From Alphaproteobacteria bacterium (lineage in GTDB: Bacteria; Pseudomonadota; Alphaproteobacteria; SHVP01), in contig VGES01000006.1 of assembly GCA_016869765.1 (NCBI GenBank), positions 40,719 through 104,718 on the forward strand: a DNA stretch of 64,000 nucleotides, read 5' to 3'. The translations under genes and the position numbers were made by a program. This document shows, one piece after another, positions 10,423 through 17,416 of this stretch. The notes under the pieces were generated by a model. It saw only the letters and a program-made list of their open reading frames with translations. It made no database searches and had not been told where the DNA came from. Position 1 is the first letter of the stretch. Each line of letters starts with the position of its first letter.

Positions 10423-10451
10423 TTGACACCCCGGGAGGTCGCAACCATTAT
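10423..10451 (+). promoter_or_regulatory. Predicted promoter of the tRNA-Ala gene
   Basis: A perfect TTGACA (10423-10428) is followed after 17 bases by CATTAT (10446-10451), 29 bases before the tRNA. The spacing and sequence fit a strong housekeeping promoter. Confidence 0.65.
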
Positions 10452-10480
10452 CCGCCCCGTTCTCCGCCTGCGGCGGCTGT

Positions 10481-10556
<76 letters not shown>

Positions 10557-10708
10557 ATTTTTCCCTTGTCCGGCCCGTCACGTCCGCCACGGTCGTTCAT
10601 GCCGTTCACAACGCCGCAACGCGGGGCGACCCGTCTTCTTGCCTGAGCGTCGGTCGCTTGGGGGGCCGCAGGCCGAACGCGGCATCGGTTGAGAGAAGAT
10701 CATAAAAG

Positions 10709-10722
10709 GACCAAATCTGGTC
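10709..10722. promoter_or_regulatory. Inverted repeat before the toxin-antitoxin pair (possible autoregulatory operator)
   Basis: GACCA-AATC-TGGTC is a short inverted repeat 24 bases upstream of the antitoxin ATG. Phd/YefM antitoxins repress their own operon through such sites, so this is a plausible operator, but it is short and unproven. Confidence 0.35.
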
Positions 10723-10746
10723 TCTCCCAATACCTGGAACAGTCCG

Positions 10747-11022
10747 ATGCGATATTCCGCCCAGGTCAAACCGATCAGTTACCTCAAAGCGAACGCTGCG
10801 GAGGTACTCGCCCGTCTGACTGCGGAACGAGAGCCGCTCGTCATTACCCAGAATGGAGAAGCCAAGGCCGTTATCCAGGATGTCGCTTCCTATGAGGAGA
10901 CGCAGCAGACGCTGGCGCTGCTGAAAATACTCGCGCTCGGCCAAGCGGAGATCGACGCCGGCCATGTCACGCCGGCAAGCAGGGTCGTTGCAAGGTTGAG
11001 AGCCAAACGGGCCACAAGGTAG
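10747..11022 (+). CDS. Type II antitoxin, Phd/YefM family
   Basis: A 91-residue protein opening with MRYSAQVKPISYLKANAAEV, the DNA-binding Phd/YefM fold, then EREPLVITQNGEAKAVIQDVASYEE, the family's strand-helix core. The C-terminal tail (VVARLRAKRATR) would be the toxin-neutralising part. It binds and inhibits the adjacent ParE-type toxin and represses the operon. The stop at 11020-11022 shares a base with the toxin's GTG start. It lies 190 bases beyond the tRNA-Ala gene. Confidence 0.88.
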   Translation: MRYSAQVKPISYLKANAAEVLARLTAEREPLVITQNGEAKAVIQDVASYEETQQTLALLKILALGQAEIDAGHVTPASRVVARLRAKRATR

Positions 11023-11357
11023 TGGCTCGCGCCCGATACCGGGTACTCCTCACGCTTGGGGCGGAACGGGACCTCGCGGCGATCTACGACTACGGCGCTA
11101 AGTCCGATGGTCCGGCGAGGGCCGACATCGTGCCGGGAGACCTGATGGGTGTGGTCGGGCGTCTGTCAGAATTCCCAGAGCGTGGCCCCCACCCCGCCGA
11201 ACTGGCGGTCCTAGGCATCCGAGACTTCCGGCAGACGGTATTCACACCCTACCGAGTGATTTATCGGGTGATCGCCCGCAAGGTCTACTTCTTCGTGATT
11301 GCTGATGGTCGGAGAGACATGCAGTCTCTTCTGGCGCAGCGCCTGCTCAAGAGTTGA
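11022..11357 (+). CDS. Type II toxin, RelE/ParE family
   Basis: A 111-residue protein with the ParE/RelE layout: an N-terminal DLAAIYDYGAK helix, the central FPERGPHPAEL segment, then IRDFRQTVFTPYRVIYRVIARKVYFFVIADGRRD, whose arginines and aromatic residues are typical of this toxin group. ParE-type members poison DNA gyrase and RelE-type members cleave mRNA; this one is nearer ParE by the PYRVIYRV stretch. Translation starts at a GTG overlapping the antitoxin stop by one base, so the two are translationally coupled. Confidence 0.87.
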   Translation: MARARYRVLLTLGAERDLAAIYDYGAKSDGPARADIVPGDLMGVVGRLSEFPERGPHPAELAVLGIRDFRQTVFTPYRVIYRVIARKVYFFVIADGRRDMQSLLAQRLLKS

Positions 11358-11411
11358 TAGCGGGTGCAGCCGAGCACGATCATGGGCTACAGGATGGATC
11401 GGAAGCCCGGA

Positions 11412-12164
11412 TCAATCGGAAGCCGCCGGGTGGCTCCAGTACCGATAGGTCCACAGATCCGCGAAACCAAGCCGCCGGTAAAGGCGCACGGCGTCCGTGT
11501 TGGCGACTTCGACCTGCAGAAACACGCGACTGAAGGCGCGCTTGATGCCGTCGGCGAGAATCGCGGCGACAATCGCCGAAGCAAGCCCTCGGTTGCGGTG
11601 CGCAGGATCGGTGCGCAGGCCATGAATGCTAACCCATTCTCGGCTAAAGCTGCCCGCGCCGACGGCAACCGTAGCGCCCGACTGAGCGACGCTCGCGAAG
11701 CGCGCATGCTTGGCACGACGAAGGATCGTGAGTCGGCTGCGACCATCGACCTTGTCGGACCCTGTGCCCAGGAAGGCCGCGCACCAGCCGTCATCAGCGG
11801 TGTTACTGAGCGTTACGGGCGACGACTCGATCGGCAGTAGGGTGCATGGCCGTGTCATGACAAGTGAGGCTGGGCCACTGCGGTAGCCAAGGGCGCACAA
11901 GCGCGTCTGCAAACGCGTAAGAGGCTCGGTTTCCGGTATCCGAAATCGCGGCATCGCACCAGCACGGCAATAGCGGGTGATGATCCGGTCGATGTCGGCG
12001 GCCAAATCGACGTCATGACGCAACGGTACGGCGCTGCGGGAGCGGGACACGGTGCCCTCATCGATAGGGACCAACCAACCGCCGATCTCGTCGAGTTCCG
12101 TGGACGGCATCGCATCGAGCGTGGCCCTTTCCATGGCCGCGATCTGATCGGCGTTCAACGCCAT
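11412..12164 (-). CDS. GNAT-family N-acetyltransferase
   Basis: A 250-residue protein. The C-terminal 120 residues hold the acetyl-CoA-binding core: VSIHGLRTDPAHRNRGLASAIV is motif A (R/Q-x-x-G-x-G/A), followed by LQVEVANTDAVRLYRRLGF, the usual motif B. The N-terminal half is a divergent GNAT-like region with WLVPIDEGTVSRSRSA, as in two-domain GNATs. The acceptor substrate is unknown. It lies ten bases downstream of the GST gene on the same strand. Confidence 0.82.
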   Translation of the reverse strand: MALNADQIAAMERATLDAMPSTELDEIGGWLVPIDEGTVSRSRSAVPLRHDVDLAADIDRIITRYCRAGAMPRFRIPETEPLTRLQTRLCALGYRSGPASLVMTRPCTLLPIESSPVTLSNTADDGWCAAFLGTGSDKVDGRSRLTILRRAKHARFASVAQSGATVAVGAGSFSREWVSIHGLRTDPAHRNRGLASAIVAAILADGIKRAFSRVFLQVEVANTDAVRLYRRLGFADLWTYRYWSHPAASD

Positions 12165-12174
12165 TCGTTCGCCA

Positions 12175-12792
12175 CTACGCCTGGTCGCTGTAGCGCGCGA
12201 AGGCTGGGCGTTCCCTCAGGCGGGCGTAGTAGGCGGCGACCGCCGTCAATTGCGGGCGGGTGATCGGCGTTGCGTACCAGCGGTGCGTCGACAGCCCGAC
12301 GACGATGTCGGCAAGCGTGAATGCCTCGCCGGTGACGAAGGCCCCGGTCCTGCCCAGCGTGCGATCGAGAATTGCCATCTGGTGGTTCCACTGCGTGACA
12401 CTGTCGGCGATCGCCGACGCGTCCCGATGCTTCGGGCTGTGTCGGACCAGGCCCATGAAGGCATATCGCCAAGCGTTGTTGATCTCGGTGAGTTGCCAGT
12501 CCATCCACTGTTCGACGATGGCCCGCTCAGCCGGGCCCTCGGGGAGAAGGTCAAAGCGCCGGTGTTTGTGTGCGAGATACCGGCAGATCGCGTTCGACTC
12601 CCACAGCACGAACCCGCCGTCCTTGACCACTGGAACGAGTCCGTTGGGATTGAGCGCAAGGAACTCGGGTGCCTGCAGGGATCGCGAGCCCGAACCCCAC
12701 TCGGTCAACGAGGGTTCGAAACCGAGTTCGAGGCAGGTCCACAAGACCTTGCGGACGTTGATCGAGGACAAGCGGCCGAGCAATTCGAGCAT
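12175..12792 (-). CDS. Glutathione S-transferase family protein
   Basis: A 205-residue protein with an N-terminal thioredoxin-like domain (residues 1-80; SSINVRKVLW active-site loop and NPNGLVPVVKDGGFVLWESNAI glutathione-binding segment with the ES pair) and an all-helical C-terminal domain including FTLADIVVG. It resembles small bacterial GSTs that detoxify electrophiles. The reaction is unknown. It forms a probable unit with the downstream GNAT gene. Confidence 0.88.
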   Translation of the reverse strand: MLELLGRLSSINVRKVLWTCLELGFEPSLTEWGSGSRSLQAPEFLALNPNGLVPVVKDGGFVLWESNAICRYLAHKHRRFDLLPEGPAERAIVEQWMDWQLTEINNAWRYAFMGLVRHSPKHRDASAIADSVTQWNHQMAILDRTLGRTGAFVTGEAFTLADIVVGLSTHRWYATPITRPQLTAVAAYYARLRERPAFARYSDQA

Positions 12793-12825
12793 CGGGCGAT
12801 ACCAGACGCCGGCCCGAGCGGCCGG

Positions 12826-13371
12826 TCAAGCCTGTGGCCGCATCATCCGACGGAGCGTGCCGTCCCGATCGAATAGACTGCGTTTCAGGGCACCGGTGAC
12901 ATGCAGGGCCAAGACGGCGACCAGTGCATGAGAAAAGACCGCGTGCCACGCTTCCGACGGGCCGTGCCAGGAACGATCGAGCCCGAGGGTCGGTGCCAGG
13001 AAGATGCCGTAGATGCTCGCCAGCCGTGGGCTGGTCGCCGCGGCGAGATAGCCGCTCAAGAGCGTCGCAAGCAGGAGCGCGAGCAGCGCGACGTGAACCA
13101 GTCGGGCCAGCCGGTTCTCCCAAGCCCGACCGGACGTGAGCGACGGCCAAGGGTTCATCAGGCGCCAGCCGACCCTGAGGAAGCCGACGATCACGGAGAT
13201 CCAACCGATCATGAGGTGGACGTTCACGATATCGCGAAACAGCGGTCCGCGCGGCAGGAGCAGCAGTGCATAGCCGCTCACCATCAGGGCCAGCACCGCC
13301 AGTGCACCGATCCAATGCAGCGAAATCGACCCTCGGCCATAACCACGACCACTGTCGAGCAACGCCATCAT
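12826..13371 (-). CDS. Cytochrome b561 family protein
   Basis: A 181-residue inner-membrane protein with four hydrophobic segments and the usual histidines: SLHWIGALAVLALMVSGY in helix 1, VNVHLMIGWISVIVGFLRVGWRLMNP in helix 2, RLVHVALLALLLATLLSGY in helix 3 and FSHALVAVLALHVTGALKRSLF in helix 4. These ligate two b-type hemes; members transfer electrons from quinone or superoxide. The start at 13371 has a good ribosome site (GGAGGAG); the open frame runs 170 codons further upstream but shows nothing recognisable. A second b561 gene lies at 49423. Confidence 0.88.
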   Translation of the reverse strand: MMALLDSGRGYGRGSISLHWIGALAVLALMVSGYALLLLPRGPLFRDIVNVHLMIGWISVIVGFLRVGWRLMNPWPSLTSGRAWENRLARLVHVALLALLLATLLSGYLAAATSPRLASIYGIFLAPTLGLDRSWHGPSEAWHAVFSHALVAVLALHVTGALKRSLFDRDGTLRRMMRPQA

Positions 13372-13485
13372 CACGGCTCCTCCGTCTCCGTAGACACGCC
13401 GATTCTCGGGCAATTCCGTCGGCGACGCGCCCGCTTTTCGCCTACGATCACGAAGTTGTTCACGCCCGGGAGTCCACGCTGCGCC

Positions 13486-14022
13486 ATGACCGCCGTCGTC
13501 GTTCGACCCGCCCGCGTCGAGGATTTCCCTGCCATCCAGGCGATCTATGCCGATCACGTCCGAACCGGCCTCGCATCGTTCGAAGAAGAGCCGCCCGATG
13601 TCGATGAAATGATCCGGCGGTGGCGCGGTGTCGACGTTCTTGGGCTGCCCTACGTCGTCGCAAATGTGGCCGGGGCCGTCGCCGGCTACGCCTATGCTCA
13701 TCCCTACCATGCGCGCAGTGCTTACCGATTTACGGTCGAGGATTCGATCTACGTCGCCGCCGATCGACACCGACGCGGTGTCGGTGCGGCGCTGCTTGAT
13801 CGCATCATCGCGGACTGCACCGCCGGCGGTTATCGCCAGATGATGGCGATCATCGGCAACTCGGCCAACGCTGGTTCTATTGGCCTGCATCGCTCACGCG
13901 GCTTCACCCACGTCGGCGTCCTGCGCTCGGTCGGCTACAAGTTCGGTCGCTGGGTCGATTCGGTATTTATGCAGCGGGCGCTGGGACCCGGGGATTCGGT
14001 GCTGCCGAACGCGGTGCCATGA
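13486..14022 (+). CDS. Phosphinothricin-type GNAT N-acetyltransferase
   Basis: A 178-residue protein matching the Pat/Bar-type acetyltransferases throughout: VRPARVEDFPAIQAIYADHV, TGLASFEEEPPDVDEM, VAGYAYAHPYHARSAYRFTVEDSIYVA, HRRGVGAALL (acetyl-CoA site) and the tail GYKFGRWVDSVFMQRALG. Chromosomal relatives acetylate methionine sulfoximine, phosphinothricin or similar amino-acid analogues. The ATG at 13486 begins the conserved part. The last 56 bases overlap the end of the convergent EVE-domain gene. Confidence 0.88.
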   Translation: MTAVVVRPARVEDFPAIQAIYADHVRTGLASFEEEPPDVDEMIRRWRGVDVLGLPYVVANVAGAVAGYAYAHPYHARSAYRFTVEDSIYVAADRHRRGVGAALLDRIIADCTAGGYRQMMAIIGNSANAGSIGLHRSRGFTHVGVLRSVGYKFGRWVDSVFMQRALGPGDSVLPNAVP

Positions 14023-14446
14023 TGTCCTCGCGCGGCGACGTCATCAGGGCCGCGAGCAGGTCGTGGTCGCTGGCCGTGATCTCGAACAGGCTGCGGCGGA
14101 ACACGAAGCCCCACGGTTCGTAGCCGCGGGTCATCGACAGACGCTCGAGCAACGGGCGCACGGGAACTTCGCTCACCTCGCGATAGTGCATCGATCGCCG
14201 ATAGACCGACGACCCGTCCAAGCTGATGCGATAGATGGAGCCATCCGAGACCTCGCCGAGCGCGACGAATGCCTGGACGCGGTCGCCGGACCGCAGCCCG
14301 ACGCGGGGCGCGTAATAGACCACCCGGTCGCCGGCACTCAGCCGCCGCAGCGGCGTCAATTTGCCGTGAGCCGCCTGACAAAAACTGCCCGCCACGGCGA
14401 GCGAAACATGCTCGCGCGAGGCGACGACAACCCAGAAGCGCATCAT
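13967..14446 (-). CDS. EVE-domain (UPF0310-type) protein
   Basis: A 159-residue protein that begins RFWVVVASREHV and continues with GKLTPLRRLSAGDRVVYYAPR and QAFVALGEVSD, the hallmark of EVE domains, which belong to the PUA-like fold and are thought to bind modified bases in DNA or RNA. The body is nearly all domain. Its 3' end overlaps the 3' end of the convergent acetyltransferase gene by 56 bases. It is divergent from the MarR gene and shares a short promoter region with it. Confidence 0.85.
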   Translation of the reverse strand: MMRFWVVVASREHVSLAVAGSFCQAAHGKLTPLRRLSAGDRVVYYAPRVGLRSGDRVQAFVALGEVSDGSIYRISLDGSSVYRRSMHYREVSEVPVRPLLERLSMTRGYEPWGFVFRRSLFEITASDHDLLAALMTSPREDIMAPRSAAPNPRVPAPAA

Positions 14447-14486
14447 AATCTCTTGGAGACGGGTCCCTCGCCGATCATAGGATGTG

Positions 14487-14498
14487 TCAGGCGCCTGA
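14487..14498. promoter_or_regulatory. Perfect 12-bp palindrome upstream of marR-type gene (probable operator)
   Basis: TCAGGCGCCTGA is a perfect palindrome ending two bases before the MarR-family ATG and 41 bases from the divergent EVE gene. MarR dimers bind such sites, and its position would let the regulator repress itself. This is inferred from position and symmetry. Confidence 0.5.
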
Positions 14499-14500
14499 TA

Positions 14501-15022
14501 ATGTCAACGGTTGTTCTACCGCCCTGGGTGGTTGCTCCCACGGCTTATTTGATTGCCACCACGCAACGTGCGGCGCAGGCGCATCTCGATCAACGCTTGC
14601 GCAGTCGTGGCCTCAACGTGTCGCAACTGCGCATGCTGGCCGCGATCTTCCGGTCTCCCGGAACGTCGAACGCGGCACTCGCCCGGGCCGTCGCCATGAC
14701 CCCACAGACCACCCAAGCCCTCATCGCGCGGCTCGAGGATCTCGGCCTCGTCGAGCGTCAGGGCGACCCCGATCACGGCCGTGTCCTGCGGACGCAACTC
14801 ACCGCCAAAGGCACGGCGTTCTGGCAATGGGGACAAGGCCAAGTGAAACAGACCGAACGCCAGATGATACGCAACCTGTCCGATGGCGAGCGCAAGATCT
14901 TCCATGAATTGATCTGGCGGGTTCTCGGTAACGTACGGTCGCCGACGCGAATGGCGCGAACGGGCCAATCCAAGCGAGCGACCAAGTCGTTGCCCGTTGA
15001 TCGAGCACGACCGACCCGGTAG
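14501..15022 (+). CDS. MarR-family transcriptional regulator
   Basis: A 173-residue winged-helix regulator. The DNA-binding region is LNVSQLRMLAAIFRSPGTSNAALARAVAMTPQTTQALIARLEDLGLVERQGDPDHGRVLRTQLTAKG, quoted here as its helix (ALARAVAMTPQTTQALI) and wing (DPDHGRVLRTQLT). N- and C-terminal helices give the dimer. No ribosome site precedes the ATG at 14501, where the operator palindrome lies instead, so a leaderless or weakly translated message is possible. The 3' end runs to within 14 bases of the amidotransferase start. Confidence 0.86.
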   Translation: MSTVVLPPWVVAPTAYLIATTQRAAQAHLDQRLRSRGLNVSQLRMLAAIFRSPGTSNAALARAVAMTPQTTQALIARLEDLGLVERQGDPDHGRVLRTQLTAKGTAFWQWGQGQVKQTERQMIRNLSDGERKIFHELIWRVLGNVRSPTRMARTGQSKRATKSLPVDRARPTR

Positions 15023-15035
15023 CCTCCCGCCGCGC

Positions 15036-15746
15036 ATGGCTGGCAGGATCCTCGCGATCGTCCATCAAAAGCACTCTCGCACCCGGCGAGTGGGGCGTGT
15101 GCTGCGTCGGCTGGGCTACGAGGTCGACATCCGCCGTCCGTGCGTCGGACATTCCCTGCCCGTAACCATGGAACAGCACGATGCTGTGGTGGTGTTCGGC
15201 GGTCCGATGAGCGCCTACGAGGAAGACAAATACGACTTCATCAAGCGCGAACTCGACTGGATCCCGATGGCGGTCGAGTCGGGGAAGCCTTACCTCGGCA
15301 TCTGCCTCGGGGCGCAGCTTCTTGCGCACGCCCTCGGAGCGCGCGTTGCCACCCACCGTGACGGCCTGTTCGAGGTCGGCTATTTCGCTTTCTACCCAAC
15401 GACCGAAGGCGCCGCGGTGTTCGGGGAGCCCGTCATGCATGCCTACCAGTGGCACAAAGACGGGTTCGAGATTCCCAAGGGGGCCGTCCTCCTGGCGCGC
15501 GGGGAACGGTTCGAGAATCAGGCGTTTCGCTACGGCGAAAATGCCTTCGCGGTGCAGTTCCATCCCGAACTGACGCCCAAGACCATGGAACGGTGGTCGG
15601 GCTTCGCGCACAAGCGCAACGTGCCCGGTGCGCAGCCGCTCGAGGAACTGATTGCCACGCGGGATCGCCACGAGCCGACCGTCCGTCGCTGGCTCAATCG
15701 TTTCCTGCCGCGTTGGTTGGCCTCGGTTCGGCCCAAGGGAGTGTGA
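15036..15746 (+). CDS. Class I glutamine amidotransferase-like protein
   Basis: A 236-residue stand-alone GATase1 domain. The nucleophile is C90 in LGICLGAQLLA; the histidine and glutamate are in AVQFHPELT. FGGPMSAYEE forms the oxyanion strand. Such free domains resemble the GMP synthase amidotransferase and include gamma-glutamyl-compound hydrolases; the target is unknown. I place the start at the ATG at 15036 because conservation begins there; a TTG at 14997 lies inside the MarR gene. The stop overlaps the next start as GTGA. Confidence 0.85.
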   Translation: MAGRILAIVHQKHSRTRRVGRVLRRLGYEVDIRRPCVGHSLPVTMEQHDAVVVFGGPMSAYEEDKYDFIKRELDWIPMAVESGKPYLGICLGAQLLAHALGARVATHRDGLFEVGYFAFYPTTEGAAVFGEPVMHAYQWHKDGFEIPKGAVLLARGERFENQAFRYGENAFAVQFHPELTPKTMERWSGFAHKRNVPGAQPLEELIATRDRHEPTVRRWLNRFLPRWLASVRPKGV

Positions 15747-16315
15747 ACACCCCGTCCCACATCCTCTATGGGGCGGCCATGTTCGGGCGCCACGGGCGCG
15801 GGCCGGCGGTTGCCGCCGCCGCCGGTGGCCTCCTGCCCGACGTCCCGGCATTTCTGTTTGTAAGTTGGGCTACCTGGATCGAGCACATCGAGCGCCGGGT
15901 CATTTTTCGCGAACTCTATTTCTCGCCCGAATGGCAGGCCTGGATTGGGCCGTCGCATTCGATCGTCGTTTGGCTCGGCGTTCTCGGACTGGCCTTGTGG
16001 CAACGCTGGCCGCTGTTGCGCATCGCCGCGCTCGCAGGCCTATTGCACTTGGCCTTCGATTTTCCGGTTCATGCCTCCGACCCGCATCGACACTTCTGGC
16101 CGCTCAGCGATTGGCGGTTCCACAGTCCGTTGTCGTACTGGGAACCCGGCCACTTCCGGGACTACGTTCAGGGCGCCGAGATCGCGTTGGCCCTCGCCTC
16201 GGCCGTGGCGATCTTTCGCCACCATCGCGATTGGCTAGTTCGGAGTGCGGCGCTCACGCTGCTCCTCGCCTACGTCGGGCAAATGGCGCTTTTTGCTCTG
16301 TGGTTTGGCCGCTAG
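15743..16315 (+). CDS. Small polytopic membrane protein, unknown function
   Basis: A 190-residue protein starting at a GTG that overlaps the amidotransferase stop. It opens NTPSHILYGAAMFGRHGRGP and continues GGLLPDVPAFL, followed by helices around residues 55-75, 90-105, 140-160 and 165-185. The N-terminal H-x-x-x-x-x-A and the later PSHSIVVWLGV and HLAFDFPVHASDPHRHFWPL are rich in histidine and aspartate, like the membrane-bound YdjM/DUF457-type putative metal-dependent hydrolases. Assignment to that group is by pattern only. Confidence 0.7.
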   Translation: MNTPSHILYGAAMFGRHGRGPAVAAAAGGLLPDVPAFLFVSWATWIEHIERRVIFRELYFSPEWQAWIGPSHSIVVWLGVLGLALWQRWPLLRIAALAGLLHLAFDFPVHASDPHRHFWPLSDWRFHSPLSYWEPGHFRDYVQGAEIALALASAVAIFRHHRDWLVRSAALTLLLAYVGQMALFALWFGR

Positions 16316-16632
16316 TTGGGGCGGCAGGGCCAAAGAGCAAAATGAGCGTCGACGATGACGCCTTCGGCGTCGAGTTCGTAGGTATGCGGCCGATCTCCGA
16401 TCCAGCGCCGGATCGCCAACGCTTGCGTTTCCGTCGTCCAGTCGGGCAGGCAAAGGCTGCGACGCGCCGGCGATAGCTGGATCGCGAGCGTTGTCGCCGC
16501 GATTCGGACGTGGCAGGTGAGCTCGTCGCGATTGCAATCGGCCAAGAAGTCGAGCACGCGTTCGCTCTGGGCCGATGCAGCACCGGCGGCGAGCGTGACC
16601 GCAACAGCGGTCGCCAGGCTAACGCGTCGAAT
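16312..16632 (-). CDS. Small secreted protein with Rap1a/Tai-like pattern, apparent ATT start
   Basis: A frame ending at 16312 encodes a cysteine-containing domain: FLADCNRDELTCHVRIAA, then SLCLPDW...ALAIRRWIGDRPHTYELDAEGVIVDAHFALWPC. The four cysteines and the CLP...YL-x-x-x-P...FPC-like layout recall the Rap1a/Tai secreted (immunity-type) family. The stretch upstream reads as a perfect signal peptide, RRVSLATAVAVTLAAGAASA before QSE, but the only codon able to start it is ATT at 16632, just inside the end of the preceding gene. A GTG at 16557 would give a leaderless 81-residue form. The start is therefore uncertain; ATT starts are rare but known. Confidence 0.55.
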   Translation of the reverse strand: MRRVSLATAVAVTLAAGAASAQSERVLDFLADCNRDELTCHVRIAATTLAIQLSPARRSLCLPDWTTETQALAIRRWIGDRPHTYELDAEGVIVDAHFALWPCRPN

Positions 16633-17011
16633 ATTGCGCCTGCTGGACGAGGACGTTGACCTTGCCCGGGGTCAACAACGAGTCGGCCTGACGCTTGATC
16701 TCGACCATCAGCGCCTCGAGTTGGAGCGGCGTCTGCAACGAATCGAGCGTGCCAGCGTAGCGGGCGACGGACGAGAGGTAGGCCGCCTGGAGTTTCGGCA
16801 GGTTGCGTTTGACGTTGTCGAGCGCTGTCGGATCCAGGACTTCCATGGTCAGCTCGATCGTCAGCCGCCCAAGCGGCCGGTTGTCACGCGAAATCGGTGC
16901 CAACGGCACATAACGTTCGACCTTCGCAGGGGTCGAGCTCGCCGCGATCGCGACGTTGGCTCCAGCCACGATCATGGCGACCAGCGCGATGAGGAGGAAC
17001 AAACGGTTCAT
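16619..17011 (-). CDS. Secreted/anchored small protein, FliL-like pattern
   Basis: A 130-residue protein with an N-terminal hydrophobic segment (MNRLFLLIALVAMIVAGANVAIA) acting as signal or anchor. The body has YVPLAPISRDNRPLGRLTIELTMEVLDP, then helices ending NLPKLQAAYLSSVARYA and finally LTPGKVNVLVQQAQ. This order, a strand pair with a self-described linear rise, a long helix and a final strand, resembles the periplasmic domain of FliL-type proteins, but there are no flagellar genes nearby. It overlaps the RidA stop as ATGA, so it is cotranslated with the catabolic cluster. Confidence 0.6.
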   Translation of the reverse strand: MNRLFLLIALVAMIVAGANVAIAASSTPAKVERYVPLAPISRDNRPLGRLTIELTMEVLDPTALDNVKRNLPKLQAAYLSSVARYAGTLDSLQTPLQLEALMVEIKRQADSLLTPGKVNVLVQQAQYSTR

Positions 17012-17415
17012 CGGGGCAACTCGATCACAGGGTGAATCTCCAGCATCGCACCATCGAGGGCAAGGGCCGCCACCTGGACTGCGGTCGAGGCCGGTTTCGA
17101 GGCCTGCGCTCGGCGATAGAAATCGCTGCGAACGTGCGAAGCCTCGGTGAGCGCCTTGAGGTCGGTCGTGAACAGGATCTCGCTCACCACGTTCTGCAGC
17201 GTGGCATCGAGATGCTTCAAGTACGCCTCGAAGCGCGTGTAGATGCGGTGCACTTGGGCCGACATATCGCCGCGCCCGACCAGATTGAAGCTCTCGTCGG
17301 CCGAAAGGATTCCCGACATGTGAACCGTGACGCCAGCGGATCGCACGAAACGCGGAAACCCGAGCTTCTCTTCGAGTGCCCGATCGGCATAGACCACTTG
17401 ATCGAAGCGAGCCAT
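17008..17415 (-). CDS. RidA-family (YjgF/YER057c/UK114) protein
   Basis: A 135-residue protein of the RidA fold. VRSAGVTVHMSGILSADES, DMSAQVHRIYTRFEAYLKHLDATLQNVVSEILFTTDL (helix and strand core) and SKPASTAVQVAALALDGAMLEIHPV are family hallmarks, although the catalytic arginine usually found before the last strand is replaced here. RidA proteins hydrolyse reactive enamines or imines; members beside catabolic genes often act on pathway intermediates. It sits one base downstream of the CoA-transferase gene and overlaps the next gene. Confidence 0.85.
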   Translation of the reverse strand: MARFDQVVYADRALEEKLGFPRFVRSAGVTVHMSGILSADESFNLVGRGDMSAQVHRIYTRFEAYLKHLDATLQNVVSEILFTTDLKALTEASHVRSDFYRRAQASKPASTAVQVAALALDGAMLEIHPVIELPR

Positions 17416-17416
17416 C

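Noticed and set aside
10557..10746. Possible integrase or att-site remnant after tRNA-Ala
   Set aside because: No integrase motif and no repeat of the tRNA 3' end seen in the window.
12901..13485. Long open frame upstream of the phosphinothricin-type acetyltransferase
   Set aside because: It lies opposite the cytochrome b561 gene and has no recognisable sequence; the acetyltransferase starts at 13486.
13372..13890. N-terminal extension of cytochrome b561
   Set aside because: Low-complexity shadow of the opposite acetyltransferase gene; a strong ribosome site stands at the internal ATG at 13371.
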